Below are positions 18,412 through 26,719 of a DNA stretch of 64,000 bases, one piece after another. A program made the position numbers and the translations under genes. Every line of letters starts with the position of its first letter. The first letter of the stretch is position 1. This stretch comes from Bryobacterales bacterium (lineage in GTDB: Bacteria; Acidobacteriota; Terriglobia; Bryobacterales; UBA6623), in contig JAPPMC010000016.1 of NCBI GenBank assembly GCA_028819235.1, forward strand, positions 1 through 64,000, written 5' to 3'. The notes beneath the pieces are model-generated. The model was given only the letters and a program-made list of their open reading frames with translations, was not told the origin of the DNA and ran no database searches.

Positions 18412-19183
18412 GCTTGCTCAGGTTGTCCTTGTGCCCAGGGGCTATGCCAGCATCGCAATAGTACAGCGCCCCTTGCCAGCAAGTCATCCCGTGCGGGTCA
18501 GGGTCGCTGCGATCCAGCTGGACCGCGTCCAGCACCTTCCCCGTGCGGATGTCAAACTTCAAGATGCGGTAGTCATTGGAGAACATGCACCAGATGCCTT
18601 CGTCATCCCAGCCCAGCCCGTGGGGCCGGCTCAGCGGCAGGTCGAAGTCATGGAACGTGTTCAGGTCCGCGTCCGCCTGCACGATCTTCAGCGGCCTGAA
18701 CTGAGTGATCCAGAGTGCATCCTTGGCCCACAGGAGCCCATGCACACCTCCGCCGTCTGGGGTTTGGTAGTTGCTGATGTGCTCGCCCGTAGCGGCGCTC
18801 AGCTTCACGATCCGGCCGCCCTTAGCGACATCGTGCGGCCGTCGGGGCCGCAGATGGGCGGGACCGTTCGCCCCCATGAAGACGTGGCCTCCCCCCGCGG
18901 CAATGCCGCTGGTGTTCGAGGACTGGGTCTCGTAGGATGTCAGGGCTCGGCCGGTCTCAATGTCCAACAGGTAGGCCCGGTCTGTTACCTGCTCGCCGAC
19001 CCACAGCCCGTCAGGAGTCGCCTCAAGGCCGTTGGGATGGCCATCGGGTGATTGGAAGAGCATGTCGACCCGCTTCCGACGCCGGACCTCGTAAGAGGCC
19101 GCGTCATCGGCCCTTGCCCTCCACGCGGACAGGGTAGCGGCCAGTCCCGCTCCTGCCATGCGCTGAAAATCACGTCTTGTCAT
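18380..19183 (-). CDS. Tat-exported beta-propeller protein (SMP-30/quinoprotein-like)
   Basis: 267 aa. The N-terminus TRRDFQRMAGAGLAATLSAWRARA is a twin-arginine signal peptide. The rest consists of repeated blades with GLWVGEQVTDRAYLLDIETG, GRIVKLSAATGEHISNYQTP, ALWITQFRPLKIVQADADLN and YRILKFDIRTGKVLDAVQLD. These are typical of gluconolactonase/SMP-30 and PQQ- or NHL-type propellers. GIWCMFSNDYR and PHGMTCWQGALYYCDAG carry the Cys residues. It overlaps the stop of the FMN dehydrogenase gene by 4 bp, so it is coupled to it. A periplasmic sensor, chaperone or lactonase role is possible; no catalytic residues can be assigned. Confidence 0.75.
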   Translation of the reverse strand: MTRRDFQRMAGAGLAATLSAWRARADDAASYEVRRRKRVDMLFQSPDGHPNGLEATPDGLWVGEQVTDRAYLLDIETGRALTSYETQSSNTSGIAAGGGHVFMGANGPAHLRPRRPHDVAKGGRIVKLSAATGEHISNYQTPDGGGVHGLLWAKDALWITQFRPLKIVQADADLNTFHDFDLPLSRPHGLGWDDEGIWCMFSNDYRILKFDIRTGKVLDAVQLDRSDPDPHGMTCWQGALYYCDAGIAPGHKDNLSKHAGSICRIEI

Positions 19184-20391
19184 AGCTGCAATCCTCCTTC
19201 ATAGGACCAGTTTCTTACCCGCACCAGCGAGTTGTCGATCTCCCGGATGCTGGCTACACCCGACATGCCCATATCCAAGGCGAGCTCCGTCTTGAGCAGC
19301 TGCAGGACGCGGGCCACGCCCTCGTGCCCGAAGCAGGTCAGACCCCAGAGGTAGGGCCGAGCGATCCCTACGGCCGTAGCCCCCAGCGCCAGCGCCTTGA
19401 GTACGTCCGTTCCGCGCCGGAAGCCGCCGTCGACCAATACCGGTATCCTCCCGCTGGCCGCCTGAACGCACTCGGGAAGTGCCTCAATCGTCGAACCAGT
19501 GTGGTCCAACTGCCGCGCTCCGTGGTTGGACACCACGACCGTGTCGACGCCGATCTCGGCCGCCCTCTCCACGTCCTCCGCAATCATGAGGCCCTTCAGC
19601 ATGATGCGCAAGTCGGTCATGTCGCGGAGCTGCCGGACCGTCTCCCATGTGGGCGATGGGTAGAGCCTGCCCGGGTACTCTCCGGTTACCCACGTGCGGT
19701 CACCGGGCTTCCGTACGATGTTACCCTCCGCATCACGCGGCACTTCGCCGAGATTGCACCAAGTCCGCACGAGGCCGTTGTGAATCGAGCGCTCGCGGTG
19801 GGAGACCAGCATGTTGTCGACGGTGAAGCAGATCCCGGTGCAGTTCGAGTCCTCGAGGCGCTCGACGAAATCCAGCATGCTGTCCTCGGTGCGGAACTGG
19901 CCCCCTGTGGTGTATTGCCACCAGTGGGACGGGGCATCGGCGCTGGCCAGAAAGGACTCGACGCCGCCGTTGCTGATGTACATTGCTCCGGCTCTGGCCG
20001 CGCCGCGGGCTGTCTCCTCCTCACCGTTGCGATAGAAGCAGTTCTTGCCGCCGGCTGGACAGACGTAAATCGGCGAGTCGAGAGCTTTGCCAAGCAGCTC
20101 CGTGGAGACATCGATCTTGTGGACGTCGGTCAGGAACCTAGGCCGCAGGATGATCCGCCGGAACGCCAGCCGGTTCTCGACCAAGGAGACCTCGTCCTTG
20201 CCCCCCTCGTCCATGTAGTCAAAGGCAACCGGATCGATCAGTTTCCTCGCCAAGTCCCGGAAATCAAAGACGTTCGCGAGCTGCGTGGAGTCCGTCAGTG
20301 CCGGCTTGTCCGCCGCAAGCAAGAGAGGAGAGGCGGCAAGGAACGCACCTAGCTGGCGCAGGGCTTCGCGTCGGGGGAGGTCGTAGGGCAT
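19180..20391 (-). CDS. Exported FMN-dependent alpha-hydroxyacid dehydrogenase
   Basis: 403 aa. Family signatures include FDYMDEGGKDEVSLVENRLAF, SPIYVCPAGGKNCFYRNGEEETARGAARAG and MLKGLMIAEDVERAAEIGVDTVVVSNHGARQLD with the catalytic His and Arg. PVLVDGGFRRGTDVLKALALGATAVGIARPYLWGL completes the FMN phosphate site. The family (glycolate oxidase, L-lactate and mandelate dehydrogenase) oxidises 2-hydroxyacids to 2-oxoacids. Unusually, it starts with PRREALRQLGAFLAASPLLLAA, a twin-arginine-like leader, so a flavin-loaded periplasmic enzyme is inferred. It heads an operon with a propeller (4-bp overlap) and a tetraheme cytochrome c, the likely electron acceptor. Confidence 0.88.
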   Translation of the reverse strand: MPYDLPRREALRQLGAFLAASPLLLAADKPALTDSTQLANVFDFRDLARKLIDPVAFDYMDEGGKDEVSLVENRLAFRRIILRPRFLTDVHKIDVSTELLGKALDSPIYVCPAGGKNCFYRNGEEETARGAARAGAMYISNGGVESFLASADAPSHWWQYTTGGQFRTEDSMLDFVERLEDSNCTGICFTVDNMLVSHRERSIHNGLVRTWCNLGEVPRDAEGNIVRKPGDRTWVTGEYPGRLYPSPTWETVRQLRDMTDLRIMLKGLMIAEDVERAAEIGVDTVVVSNHGARQLDHTGSTIEALPECVQAASGRIPVLVDGGFRRGTDVLKALALGATAVGIARPYLWGLTCFGHEGVARVLQLLKTELALDMGMSGVASIREIDNSLVRVRNWSYEGGLQL

Positions 20392-20446
20392 CCCGCCTGC
20401 AACCTACCACTCGGGCCGCGGGATGTCAACGGGCACGGACAGAGTG

Positions 20447-21121
20447 CTATCCGGACTGTTTGCGGGCCTCTTGGAGCAGCCGCATTGCCCTTGCCGGGTT
20501 ATACACGCCGCACGGGCAGAAGCGCGCCAGGGTCGCGACCGCCTGCCGGGGCGTTCGGCGGCCTTCCCGGACCATGTCGAGCATCTTTCGCGCCATGTTG
20601 AACGACACCATGCCGTGCCCGCACATCGTCGACAGGCCCAACACTTGGCTGTTTGGCAGGTGGTCGTGAGGGTCGGCGAAACCTAGGGAATACTCGACGC
20701 TGTGCCGGGCGATGCCGCACGACTCTGCCACCTCTTTGGCGCCGGAAACGGACGTGCTCATGTTGACCGAGAGGCCGAGGTCGGCTTCCTTGACCTCGCG
20801 TAGGCACGCCTCGGCCTTCTCGCGGGTGTCGAAGACGGCCGCCACCGTCCCGGGCTTGGAAACGCCGGAGATCACCCCTTCCCAGTCGGGGTCAAGGTGG
20901 CGCTTCCAGTGCGAGGTCGGGTCAAGGTGGCGCTCCGGGCGGAAGCTCCCGCGGTTGCCGTTTCCCATGTTGACCGGGCCGTGCTTGGCACAGATCCTTA
21001 GGAAGGCCTTCTGCTTGTCGACCGCGCCCTGATCGTTCCGGCCGGGCGATGGGATGCAGAAAAGGATGAAGTCGTCCCGGAAGGACTCGGACTTGCCGTA
21101 TCGGTGCAGCGTGTTCGTCAT
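20447..21121 (-). CDS. Cys-rich protein coupled to a ferredoxin, function unknown
   Basis: 224 aa. I do not recognise a family. Conserved-looking features are grouped at the C-terminus: ESCGIARHSVEYSLGF, LSTMCGHGMVSFNMARKMLDMVREG and RFCPCGVYNPARAMRLL. The Cys and His residues there could bind a metal or Fe-S cluster. The N-terminal half contains a small internal duplication, RHLDPTSHWKRHLDP, which comes from a 30-bp tandem repeat in the DNA (20891 and 20921). The start overlaps the ferredoxin gene stop by 4 bp, so the two proteins are made together and probably form one redox complex (inference). Confidence 0.7.
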   Translation of the reverse strand: MTNTLHRYGKSESFRDDFILFCIPSPGRNDQGAVDKQKAFLRICAKHGPVNMGNGNRGSFRPERHLDPTSHWKRHLDPDWEGVISGVSKPGTVAAVFDTREKAEACLREVKEADLGLSVNMSTSVSGAKEVAESCGIARHSVEYSLGFADPHDHLPNSQVLGLSTMCGHGMVSFNMARKMLDMVREGRRTPRQAVATLARFCPCGVYNPARAMRLLQEARKQSG

Positions 21122-21933
21122 GCGGCTTGCAGGTTCGTCGCCCGTCCCAGGCCCATGTTCGTCTTGGCGCGTTCGGCGCCGTAGCCCAACTCTTCCAAGA
21201 GTCCCGCAAGGCGCGTCTCCTCGCCGCGATCATCGCAGCGGGTCGAGATGCCTACCGCCGTGACTGTGTCGATCCGTAGGTTGACCCGCTCGACCGTTTC
21301 CAGCACTTCCTCGACATGATCCAGGGTCGTCTTGATCTCGATGATCGCGGAAAGGATCTTTTCGCCGAGGATGTCGTCCCGGAGCTTTCCCGTGGCAGTG
21401 TCGGTCATCAGGTGCGTGATTGGATTCTTGGCCTCGAAGTGCACGCCGAGCTGTGCCAGTTCCATGGCCATCTCCTCGATGTCCCGGAATCGCACACCGA
21501 CGCCAGGCCGCCCGAACTCGATCGTGTAGCCGACCTCCCCCTCAGTGACACGCGGATTCACGTCGTTCGTCTTTACCTCCTCCGTGCCCCTGCCCTTTAT
21601 GCCGGTGGACTTGTGCTCGACCACCGGATCCGAGAAGATCTGGCGGATCAGCCGGGGCATCTCCAGATCGTTCATCACGAATGCGGCGGTAGGGCATACG
21701 TCTGGTTCCGGCTCAAAGCGGAACCGGAACATCCGGGCCAGTCTACGGACCGTGCGGACCATGGTCGGATTGAGGTGCTCCTGGCTCATGCCCCGGAGGC
21801 AGGTTCCGCACTCGACGCACTCGTCCTGGTTGATCGTGGCGCGCTGGATTTCCGTGTCGACGTAGATCGCACCCATTGGGCACACTGGCACACAGTTCGC
21901 GCAGGCGACGCATTTTTTTGGATCGATCAGCAT
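21118..21933 (-). CDS. Modified 2[4Fe-4S] ferredoxin with long C-terminal domain
   Basis: 271 aa. The first cluster motif is C8xxC11xxC14xxxC18P, canonical. The second starts C39xxC42xxC45, but its fourth Cys-Pro (C80 in PDVCPTAAF) is displaced by a roughly 34-residue insertion instead of three residues. The C-terminal 150 residues are predicted alpha/beta without cysteines in CxxC form (VGYTIEFGRPGVGVRFRDIEEMAMELAQLG). They include IEIKTTLDHVEEVLETVERVNLRIDTVTAVGI, reminiscent of a small regulatory or ACT-like fold. It is likely a cytoplasmic electron carrier or reductase subunit acting with the coupled downstream protein. The actual reaction is unknown. Confidence 0.75.
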   Translation of the reverse strand: MLIDPKKCVACANCVPVCPMGAIYVDTEIQRATINQDECVECGTCLRGMSQEHLNPTMVRTVRRLARMFRFRFEPEPDVCPTAAFVMNDLEMPRLIRQIFSDPVVEHKSTGIKGRGTEEVKTNDVNPRVTEGEVGYTIEFGRPGVGVRFRDIEEMAMELAQLGVHFEAKNPITHLMTDTATGKLRDDILGEKILSAIIEIKTTLDHVEEVLETVERVNLRIDTVTAVGISTRCDDRGEETRLAGLLEELGYGAERAKTNMGLGRATNLQAA

Positions 21934-22176
21934 GGCGGTGAAAGTCGGACGTGGCCGGGCGGAGCCGCCGGCCCGAATGACTGATCGCTAGCTTACCAGC
22001 ACTCCGGCGCGGCGCTGCACGAGAAGTGGCGATTGCTCCAAATGGTCGACCGTCCCCGAAGTGGCAGCCGGCAGCCATTGCGCTAGGGGTACAGGATGTG
22101 CCCATGTGTCCCGCGTCGGAACAATCGCCCCTACGACGAGAGCCCAGCCCGCCGGCCGTGGTAGAATCCCCCCGCA

Positions 22177-23499
22177 ATGACGCCTCGCACCGTTTGCCTA
22201 GCGCTCGCTCTGCCCGCGCTCGCAGGGGCCCAGGATGCCCTGATCATCCAGCACGTGACGGTCATCGACGGGACGGGAGGGTCCCCTGTCCACAACGCCT
22301 CGGTAGTGGTCAATGACGGGCGAATCGCGGCGATCGGACCTGGGGACAGCGTCGCGCTACCAGACGGGGCCGATCGGATCGATGCCCGCGGAAAGACCCT
22401 CGTTCCTGGCATCATCAATCTGCACGGTCACGTGGGGCTGACCATGGGGCTGGTCCAAGCCCAAGAGAACTACACACACGAAAACGTGCTCGACAATCTC
22501 CGGACCTACGCCTCCTATGGGGTGACAACCACGACCAGCCTTGGGACTGACATGAACCTTGTCGTTCCCATCCGAGATGCGATCCGGGCAGGCAGGCTAC
22601 CGGGTCTGACGCGCGTGCTGACCGCCCTTCAAGGCTTCACGACGCGGGACGGGTACCCGACAACGGCCCCAGGCGTAAAAGGGCTTGCCATCGAAGTCAG
22701 CTCGGCTGCTGCCGCTCGCGCGCACGTGAAAAGGCTCGCCGACGCTGGGGCCGACCTGGTCAAGATGTGGATCGACGCCCATCACGGAGCATTCGAGAAG
22801 CTGCCTCAGAATGTATTCCGCGCCATCATCGAGGAAGCCGCCGGCAGAGGACTGGTCACGACGGCGCACCTCTACGATCTCGAGGACGCGAAGCTTCTGG
22901 CCGATGCCGGGCTCGACCTGATGGCGCACAGCGTACGCGACTCCGAAGTGGACGACGATCTGGCAAGCAAGATGCGTGCCAACAACGTCACCTACGCGCC
23001 GACCCTCACCCGCGAGCTGTCCACATACGTGTATGCCGATTCCCCGAATTGGCTCAACGACAGGTTCTTCACCAAAGGAGTTTCTGCCGATCTGGTCCGC
23101 GACTTGCGGACGACGATGCGCGATGTTCAGAGGGCCGATCCGGAACAGCAGATCAACCGGCAGAATCTCCGGATGGCCTTAACCAACCTCAAGAAACTCT
23201 CCGACGCCGGCGTCAAGATCGGCTTCGGGACGGACACCGGCCCACCGGGGCGGTTTGCCGGCTATTTCGAGCACTTGGAAGCGGAACTGATGGTTGAGGC
23301 GGGGTTGACCCCGATGCAGGTGATTGTCGCTTTCTCGAAGAATGCGTCAGAGGCCGTGGGAATCGACGAGAGTTTCGGAACCCTTGCCGAAGGGAAGAAT
23401 GCGGATATGCTCCTGCTCGCAGGGAACCCGCTGGACGACATCCGCAACCTGCGCAAGATCGAGGCTGTCTTCATCGGCGGGCAACGGGTGTCGATGTGA
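22177..23499 (+). CDS. Secreted metal-dependent amidohydrolase (imidazolonepropionase-like)
   Basis: 440 aa. The short N-terminal leader (TPRTVCLALALPALAGAQ) suggests export. The amidohydrolase core follows: VIDGTGGSPVHNASVVVNDGRIAAIG, then GKTLVPGIINLHGHVGL with the HxH metal ligands. VKMWIDAHHGAFEKL, TTAHLYDLEDAKLLADAGLDLMAHS (further His ligands) and IGFGTDTGPPG (the catalytic or metal Asp) complete the site. GLTPMQVIVAFSKNASEAVGIDESFGTLAEGKNADMLLL is the usual C-terminal segment. In Acidobacteria and Bacteroidetes, secreted members often act as prolidase- or dipeptidase-like enzymes; the substrate is not determined here. Confidence 0.87.
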   Translation: MTPRTVCLALALPALAGAQDALIIQHVTVIDGTGGSPVHNASVVVNDGRIAAIGPGDSVALPDGADRIDARGKTLVPGIINLHGHVGLTMGLVQAQENYTHENVLDNLRTYASYGVTTTTSLGTDMNLVVPIRDAIRAGRLPGLTRVLTALQGFTTRDGYPTTAPGVKGLAIEVSSAAAARAHVKRLADAGADLVKMWIDAHHGAFEKLPQNVFRAIIEEAAGRGLVTTAHLYDLEDAKLLADAGLDLMAHSVRDSEVDDDLASKMRANNVTYAPTLTRELSTYVYADSPNWLNDRFFTKGVSADLVRDLRTTMRDVQRADPEQQINRQNLRMALTNLKKLSDAGVKIGFGTDTGPPGRFAGYFEHLEAELMVEAGLTPMQVIVAFSKNASEAVGIDESFGTLAEGKNADMLLLAGNPLDDIRNLRKIEAVFIGGQRVSM

Positions 23500-23650
23500 T
23501 CGGCTGAAGACTGGCCTGGGCCGGATCCGCAACCGCCCTCAGAGAGGGTAGGCGGCGGCACGTTCCGTCGAAGCTCGGGGCGCGGCAGGAGGTCCGCCGC
23601 CCGCTGCAACCGAAAGTCGGTCGTCCCTTGCGACGTGTTGGGACGGACTG

Positions 23651-24361
23651 CTAGGCCAGTGTACGGCCCACCCAGACTACCCTTCCGACGACGTGGACGG
23701 CTGCGTCCAGGGGCTCAACAGGATAGGCGACATTGTCGCTCACGATGAGCCAATTGGAGCCTTGTCGGCGGAGCCTCTTCACGAGCAATTCCGAATCGCG
23801 CCGCAGCGTATAGATCGAGCCGTCGCGCAAGTCCGGGGGGCGCATGTCGAGAAGTACGCTGTCGCCATCATGGAGTGTCGGCTCCATAGAATCGCCCTGC
23901 ACGTCAATCACCGCTAAGCTGCTGGCCTCGAGACGCTGGTCGCGCACCCATTCGCGATTGAAGGCCAGGAATTCCTTGACGGTCTCGTCGACCACTTCCG
24001 CACCGCTGCCGGCAGCCGCGAGCACCTCGTATCGAGGGGCTGAAACGTAGGGCAGTTCAGGCTCCTCTTCTTCGTCCCGCAGCGAGAGTCTGCGCGCCTC
24101 CCAGGCGAAGCGCTCCAACTCATCGGCCAGCCTCTGAGCCGAGACCGGACCGGACGGATCGGCCCGACGCGGACCGACGTAGAACTCCAAGTCAAGTGCA
24201 TCGCAAGCCTCGGCGAGCCGTCTCGCGCTCGGAGAGCGGCCTTCCAAGATGTAGCGCAGCGAATTGACGGGCAAGCCGCCCTCACGAGCAGCGCGAGTCG
24301 GATTGCTGCCTTTTCTTCGGATGGCTTCCGCGATTACAGTGGAGAGTTCGTTCGGATTCAT
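23651..24361 (-). CDS. XRE-family repressor with S24/LexA-like peptidase domain
   Basis: 236 aa. An N-terminal helix-turn-helix (about 8-55, IAEAIRRKGSNPTRAAREGG then SLRYILEGRSPSARRLAEAC) is followed by a hinge and a C-terminal S24 domain. The Ser-Lys catalytic pair is S158 in VQGDSMEPTLHDGDSVLLD and K195 in ELLVKRLRRQ. AAAGSGA near 116-121 is a candidate self-cleavage site. Proteins of this type are phage-CI-like repressors relieved by RecA-stimulated self-cleavage. It probably controls its own promoter at the palindrome at 24400-24427, and possibly the tyrosine recombinase upstream of it on the same strand. Confidence 0.85.
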   Translation of the reverse strand: MNPNELSTVIAEAIRRKGSNPTRAAREGGLPVNSLRYILEGRSPSARRLAEACDALDLEFYVGPRRADPSGPVSAQRLADELERFAWEARRLSLRDEEEEPELPYVSAPRYEVLAAAGSGAEVVDETVKEFLAFNREWVRDQRLEASSLAVIDVQGDSMEPTLHDGDSVLLDMRPPDLRDGSIYTLRRDSELLVKRLRRQGSNWLIVSDNVAYPVEPLDAAVHVVGRVVWVGRTLA

Positions 24362-24399
24362 GAATCTCGAATCAGTATACCAACCGCTGCTGAATGGTG

Positions 24400-24427
24400 C
24401 GGATTATGCATTCTATAGCGTAATCCG
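24400..24427. promoter_or_regulatory. 28-bp palindromic operator upstream of the XRE/S24 gene
   Basis: CGGATTA (24400-24406) and TAATCCG (24421-24427) are perfect inverted arms; TGC and GCG extend them with one mismatch, around a central ATTCTATA. It is centred about 52 bp upstream of the repressor start, and the minus strand contains TATAAT-like CATAAT within it, so the operator and promoter probably overlap. The rest of the 24362-24681 gap shows no gene. Confidence 0.6.
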
Positions 24428-24681
24428 AGTGTGACCCCTCTGATTTTGATGTATGCCGACAGTTTTCGGGCGCTATCCGCCACGAGAGAAACCGAGCACA
24501 GGACGCCGGTGCTGACCGATCCCGCCCGGAGGTGCTCTGCGGTCCGCAGCGGATCAACCATAGGACGGGTGCCCGCCGCAGCTGTCATGACGGGCTCCCT
24601 CGGAGCGGGACGCCGCCCCCCGGAAGGCCTCCAGTCGTGAATCACGCTTGCCGAATGACCTGCGTATGGAGCTCCGCACGG

Positions 24682-25719
24682 CTAGGGCTGTTCGTCGGGG
24701 TCAGTGCGCTTGGCGTGGTACTTGGCGACGGCGCCGCGGCCTGCGGCCTGTGAGCGGGTGTAGCGCGCGGGCATGGAGCTGGACTTCCACCGACCGGCCT
24801 GCATGAGCTCGGCCAGCGAGGCGCCGTCGGCGGCGAGGTCCTGGGCCATGCCGACGCGGGCGCTGTGGCCGGAGAGCCCGTCAGGCAGGCCGGCGGCCCT
24901 GGCGGCGGCTTGTATGCGGCGGTTGATCTGGGCGCCGGAAATGCCGAAGACCGGGTCGCCGGGTCGGGCGGCGGCGGGGCGGATGGCCTGCAGGTCCCGC
25001 ATGGCCCGGGGGCCGAGGTAGAGCACGGCCCCGGAGGCCTCCGGATCTCCCTTGGATCTGCGGACGGCGAGGCGGCCGCTGCCGTCGTCGGCCGAGGAGA
25101 TGTCGCCCCAGTTCAGGGCCGCCGCCTCGCCGCGGCGCAGCAGGGCGTCGCGCATCACGGAGCAGAGGGCGATGTCGACGAGGCCGCGGCGACGGGCTGC
25201 CTCCTCGCCCTCCCGGCGACGCCTCAGCCTGCCGCCGCCGGTTCTGCGGCGCAGGGCGGTGGCGCGGATGGCGGCCAAGTCGGCGTCGGAGAGGGGCCTG
25301 GCCTGCATTTGGGGTCGCGCCGTTTGGCGCGCCAGGCCAACGAGCGTCTTGCCCACGAGTTCGCTGGCGGTCGGGTCGGAGAGGCCCCTTGCGCGGTGGA
25401 CGGCCCCGACTGCGGCGCGGCGGACCCGCAGGGTGGAGACGCTCGCAGAGGCGGCCAGGTGGGCCAAGTGGGCCGCCACTGTCTCCGGCAGGGATGGGAG
25501 GGCATCGTAGCCGCGGCCTGCGGCCCAAGCCTCGAAGGCGGCCCAGTGCGCAAGGTAGGCTCGGCGCGTGGCAGGGGCCAGCGCCCCGGCCAAGGCCCGG
25601 CGCACGAGCTGCCGGTCGGCCGGCGACAGCCCGCCCCCATGTCCGGTCGCTTGGGGCTCGCGGCCCCCCGAATCGCGCTCCATGTCCGCTAACTGCCTGT
25701 CAAGCGCATTTCCGGGCAT
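24682..25719 (-). CDS. Tyrosine recombinase / site-specific integrase
   Basis: 345 aa. An N-terminal SAM-like core-binding domain (about 32-135, ATRRAYLAHWAAFEAWAAGRG) precedes the catalytic domain. The catalytic set is R196 in LLRRGEAAALNW, K223 in RRSKGDPEASG, H285-x-x-R288 in LSGHSARVGMAQDL, W311 in AGRWKSS and the nucleophile Y320 in PARYTRSQAAG. All are present, so it should be active in DNA cutting and rejoining. The gene is very GC-rich. The ATG at 25719 lies inside a duplicated sequence; an ATG at 25683 is an alternative start. No other phage genes are adjacent apart from the repressor. Confidence 0.9.
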   Translation of the reverse strand: MPGNALDRQLADMERDSGGREPQATGHGGGLSPADRQLVRRALAGALAPATRRAYLAHWAAFEAWAAGRGYDALPSLPETVAAHLAHLAASASVSTLRVRRAAVGAVHRARGLSDPTASELVGKTLVGLARQTARPQMQARPLSDADLAAIRATALRRRTGGGRLRRRREGEEAARRRGLVDIALCSVMRDALLRRGEAAALNWGDISSADDGSGRLAVRRSKGDPEASGAVLYLGPRAMRDLQAIRPAAARPGDPVFGISGAQINRRIQAAARAAGLPDGLSGHSARVGMAQDLAADGASLAELMQAGRWKSSSMPARYTRSQAAGRGAVAKYHAKRTDPDEQP

Positions 25720-25846
25720 TCTGCGGCTTTTTTGCGGGTTTCCCGGACTCCCGGGCTGCGGGAGCGCCGCTACGGCCTCTCCGGGTGCCCCGAGAGCCCC
25801 CTCGGCGGCATCTTATCATGTCCGCTAAAGGCAGTTATCGGGCATT
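25681..25846. repeat. Direct repeat spanning the integrase start; candidate recombination site
   Basis: CATGTCCGCTAA occurs at 25681-25692 and 25817-25828, each followed by CGGGCATT (25713-25720 and 25839-25846) after 20 bp and 10 bp respectively. The outer copy contains CCGCTAA-AGGCAG-TTATCGG (25822-25841), an imperfect inverted repeat of the form a tyrosine recombinase binds. A related GCGGCTAAGGCAG lies near 25870. The outer copy also reads like a degenerate duplicate of the integrase start (MPDNCL then stop). Confidence 0.5.
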
Positions 25847-26170
25847 GTAGTATCCTCCGTACTTATTGGTGCGGCTAAGGCAGGGGGTGCGACGAATGAG
25901 CAAACCTAAGTCGCTGGCCTCCTAATGGCTGCAACTTGGGCGAGGCCGTGCACATGGCGGCGCATTCGGGAGGCTGCCGGGTCTGTAGGCACGACCCCGC
26001 GCCCAGCAGATCATGCCGCACGGCTGATACACCCTGGTCGGGGCCACGCTCGGGCAGGCGATCGGCTTGGAGCAGCCTGGGCATGAACAAACGCGAATCG
26101 CTCAGGGCTCAGAGACAGCCCTTCCACCAAGGCGGGGCTTGTAGCAACAAGGCAAGAAGAGGAGGTTCTT
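25847..26170. other. Intergenic region between integrase and the secreted-protein cluster
   Basis: No gene found. It ends with the strong Shine-Dalgarno AGAGGAGG at about 26157-26164 for the gene starting at 26171, so the promoter of the large downstream cluster should be here; I could not identify it convincingly. Confidence 0.4.
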
Positions 26171-26719
26171 ATGGACTTTGGACACGTACTCTCCATGATC
26201 GGAATCCTGATCGCATTGTGGAGCATTCCCGACGAGCGCATTCCCCGCCTCCTTCGTAAATTTTCCCAGGACGAATCCGTGTTGACTGGAACTGTCGTTT
26301 GCGCCCTCTTGGTTCTAGCGGGATTTTGGTACGGTCCCGCTCCTGTGGAGGTAGATTCGACTACCATGCCCGTGGTTGAGGAATCTTCTTCGGAAACACT
26401 AACCCGCAACCGCAACTTCGTATTTGGCAAGACCAATGATCACTGTCAAGGACCCCAAGACGTCCGGTGGCGAGTTCCTGCTGACGAGGGCTGGACGATC
26501 GAACCCGATTCCGTTGAAGCGTATGCACTGGTACAGAGCGAGAAATCCAGCTTCTACGGAGTGACGCTTGAACCTGACGGAGGTGCATTCCAAATCAACG
26601 GACGGATCGTCAACAACGGCAATTGCATTAGACTGTTCGGGAAAGTAATCGCGAAAGACGCACGGGGAAGTCTCCGGGTCCGGGCAACGTACCGGGAAAC
26701 GCGAATCGAGCTTCCATGA
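26171..26719 (+). CDS. Two-helix membrane protein with extracytoplasmic domain, unknown function
   Basis: 182 aa, preceded by a strong AGAGGAGG. Two membrane helices sit at about 4-20 (GHVLSMIGILIALWSI) and 38-55 (VLTGTVVCALLVLAGFWYG). Then comes a roughly 125-residue domain with a Cys pair (DHCQGPQDVRWRVP and NNGNCIRLFG) and beta-like pattern (FYGVTLEPDGGAFQINGRIV). I recognise no family. Its stop overlaps the start of the astacin-type protease gene (ATGA), so the two are translationally coupled; a role in the export, anchoring or control of that protease is possible. Confidence 0.72.
   Translation: MDFGHVLSMIGILIALWSIPDERIPRLLRKFSQDESVLTGTVVCALLVLAGFWYGPAPVEVDSTTMPVVEESSSETLTRNRNFVFGKTNDHCQGPQDVRWRVPADEGWTIEPDSVEAYALVQSEKSSFYGVTLEPDGGAFQINGRIVNNGNCIRLFGKVIAKDARGSLRVRATYRETRIELP

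Noticed and set aside
24682-25846. Integron integrase with cassette array
   Set aside because: The recombinase lacks the extra domain typical of IntI as far as can be seen, and there is no series of attC-like sites or cassettes.
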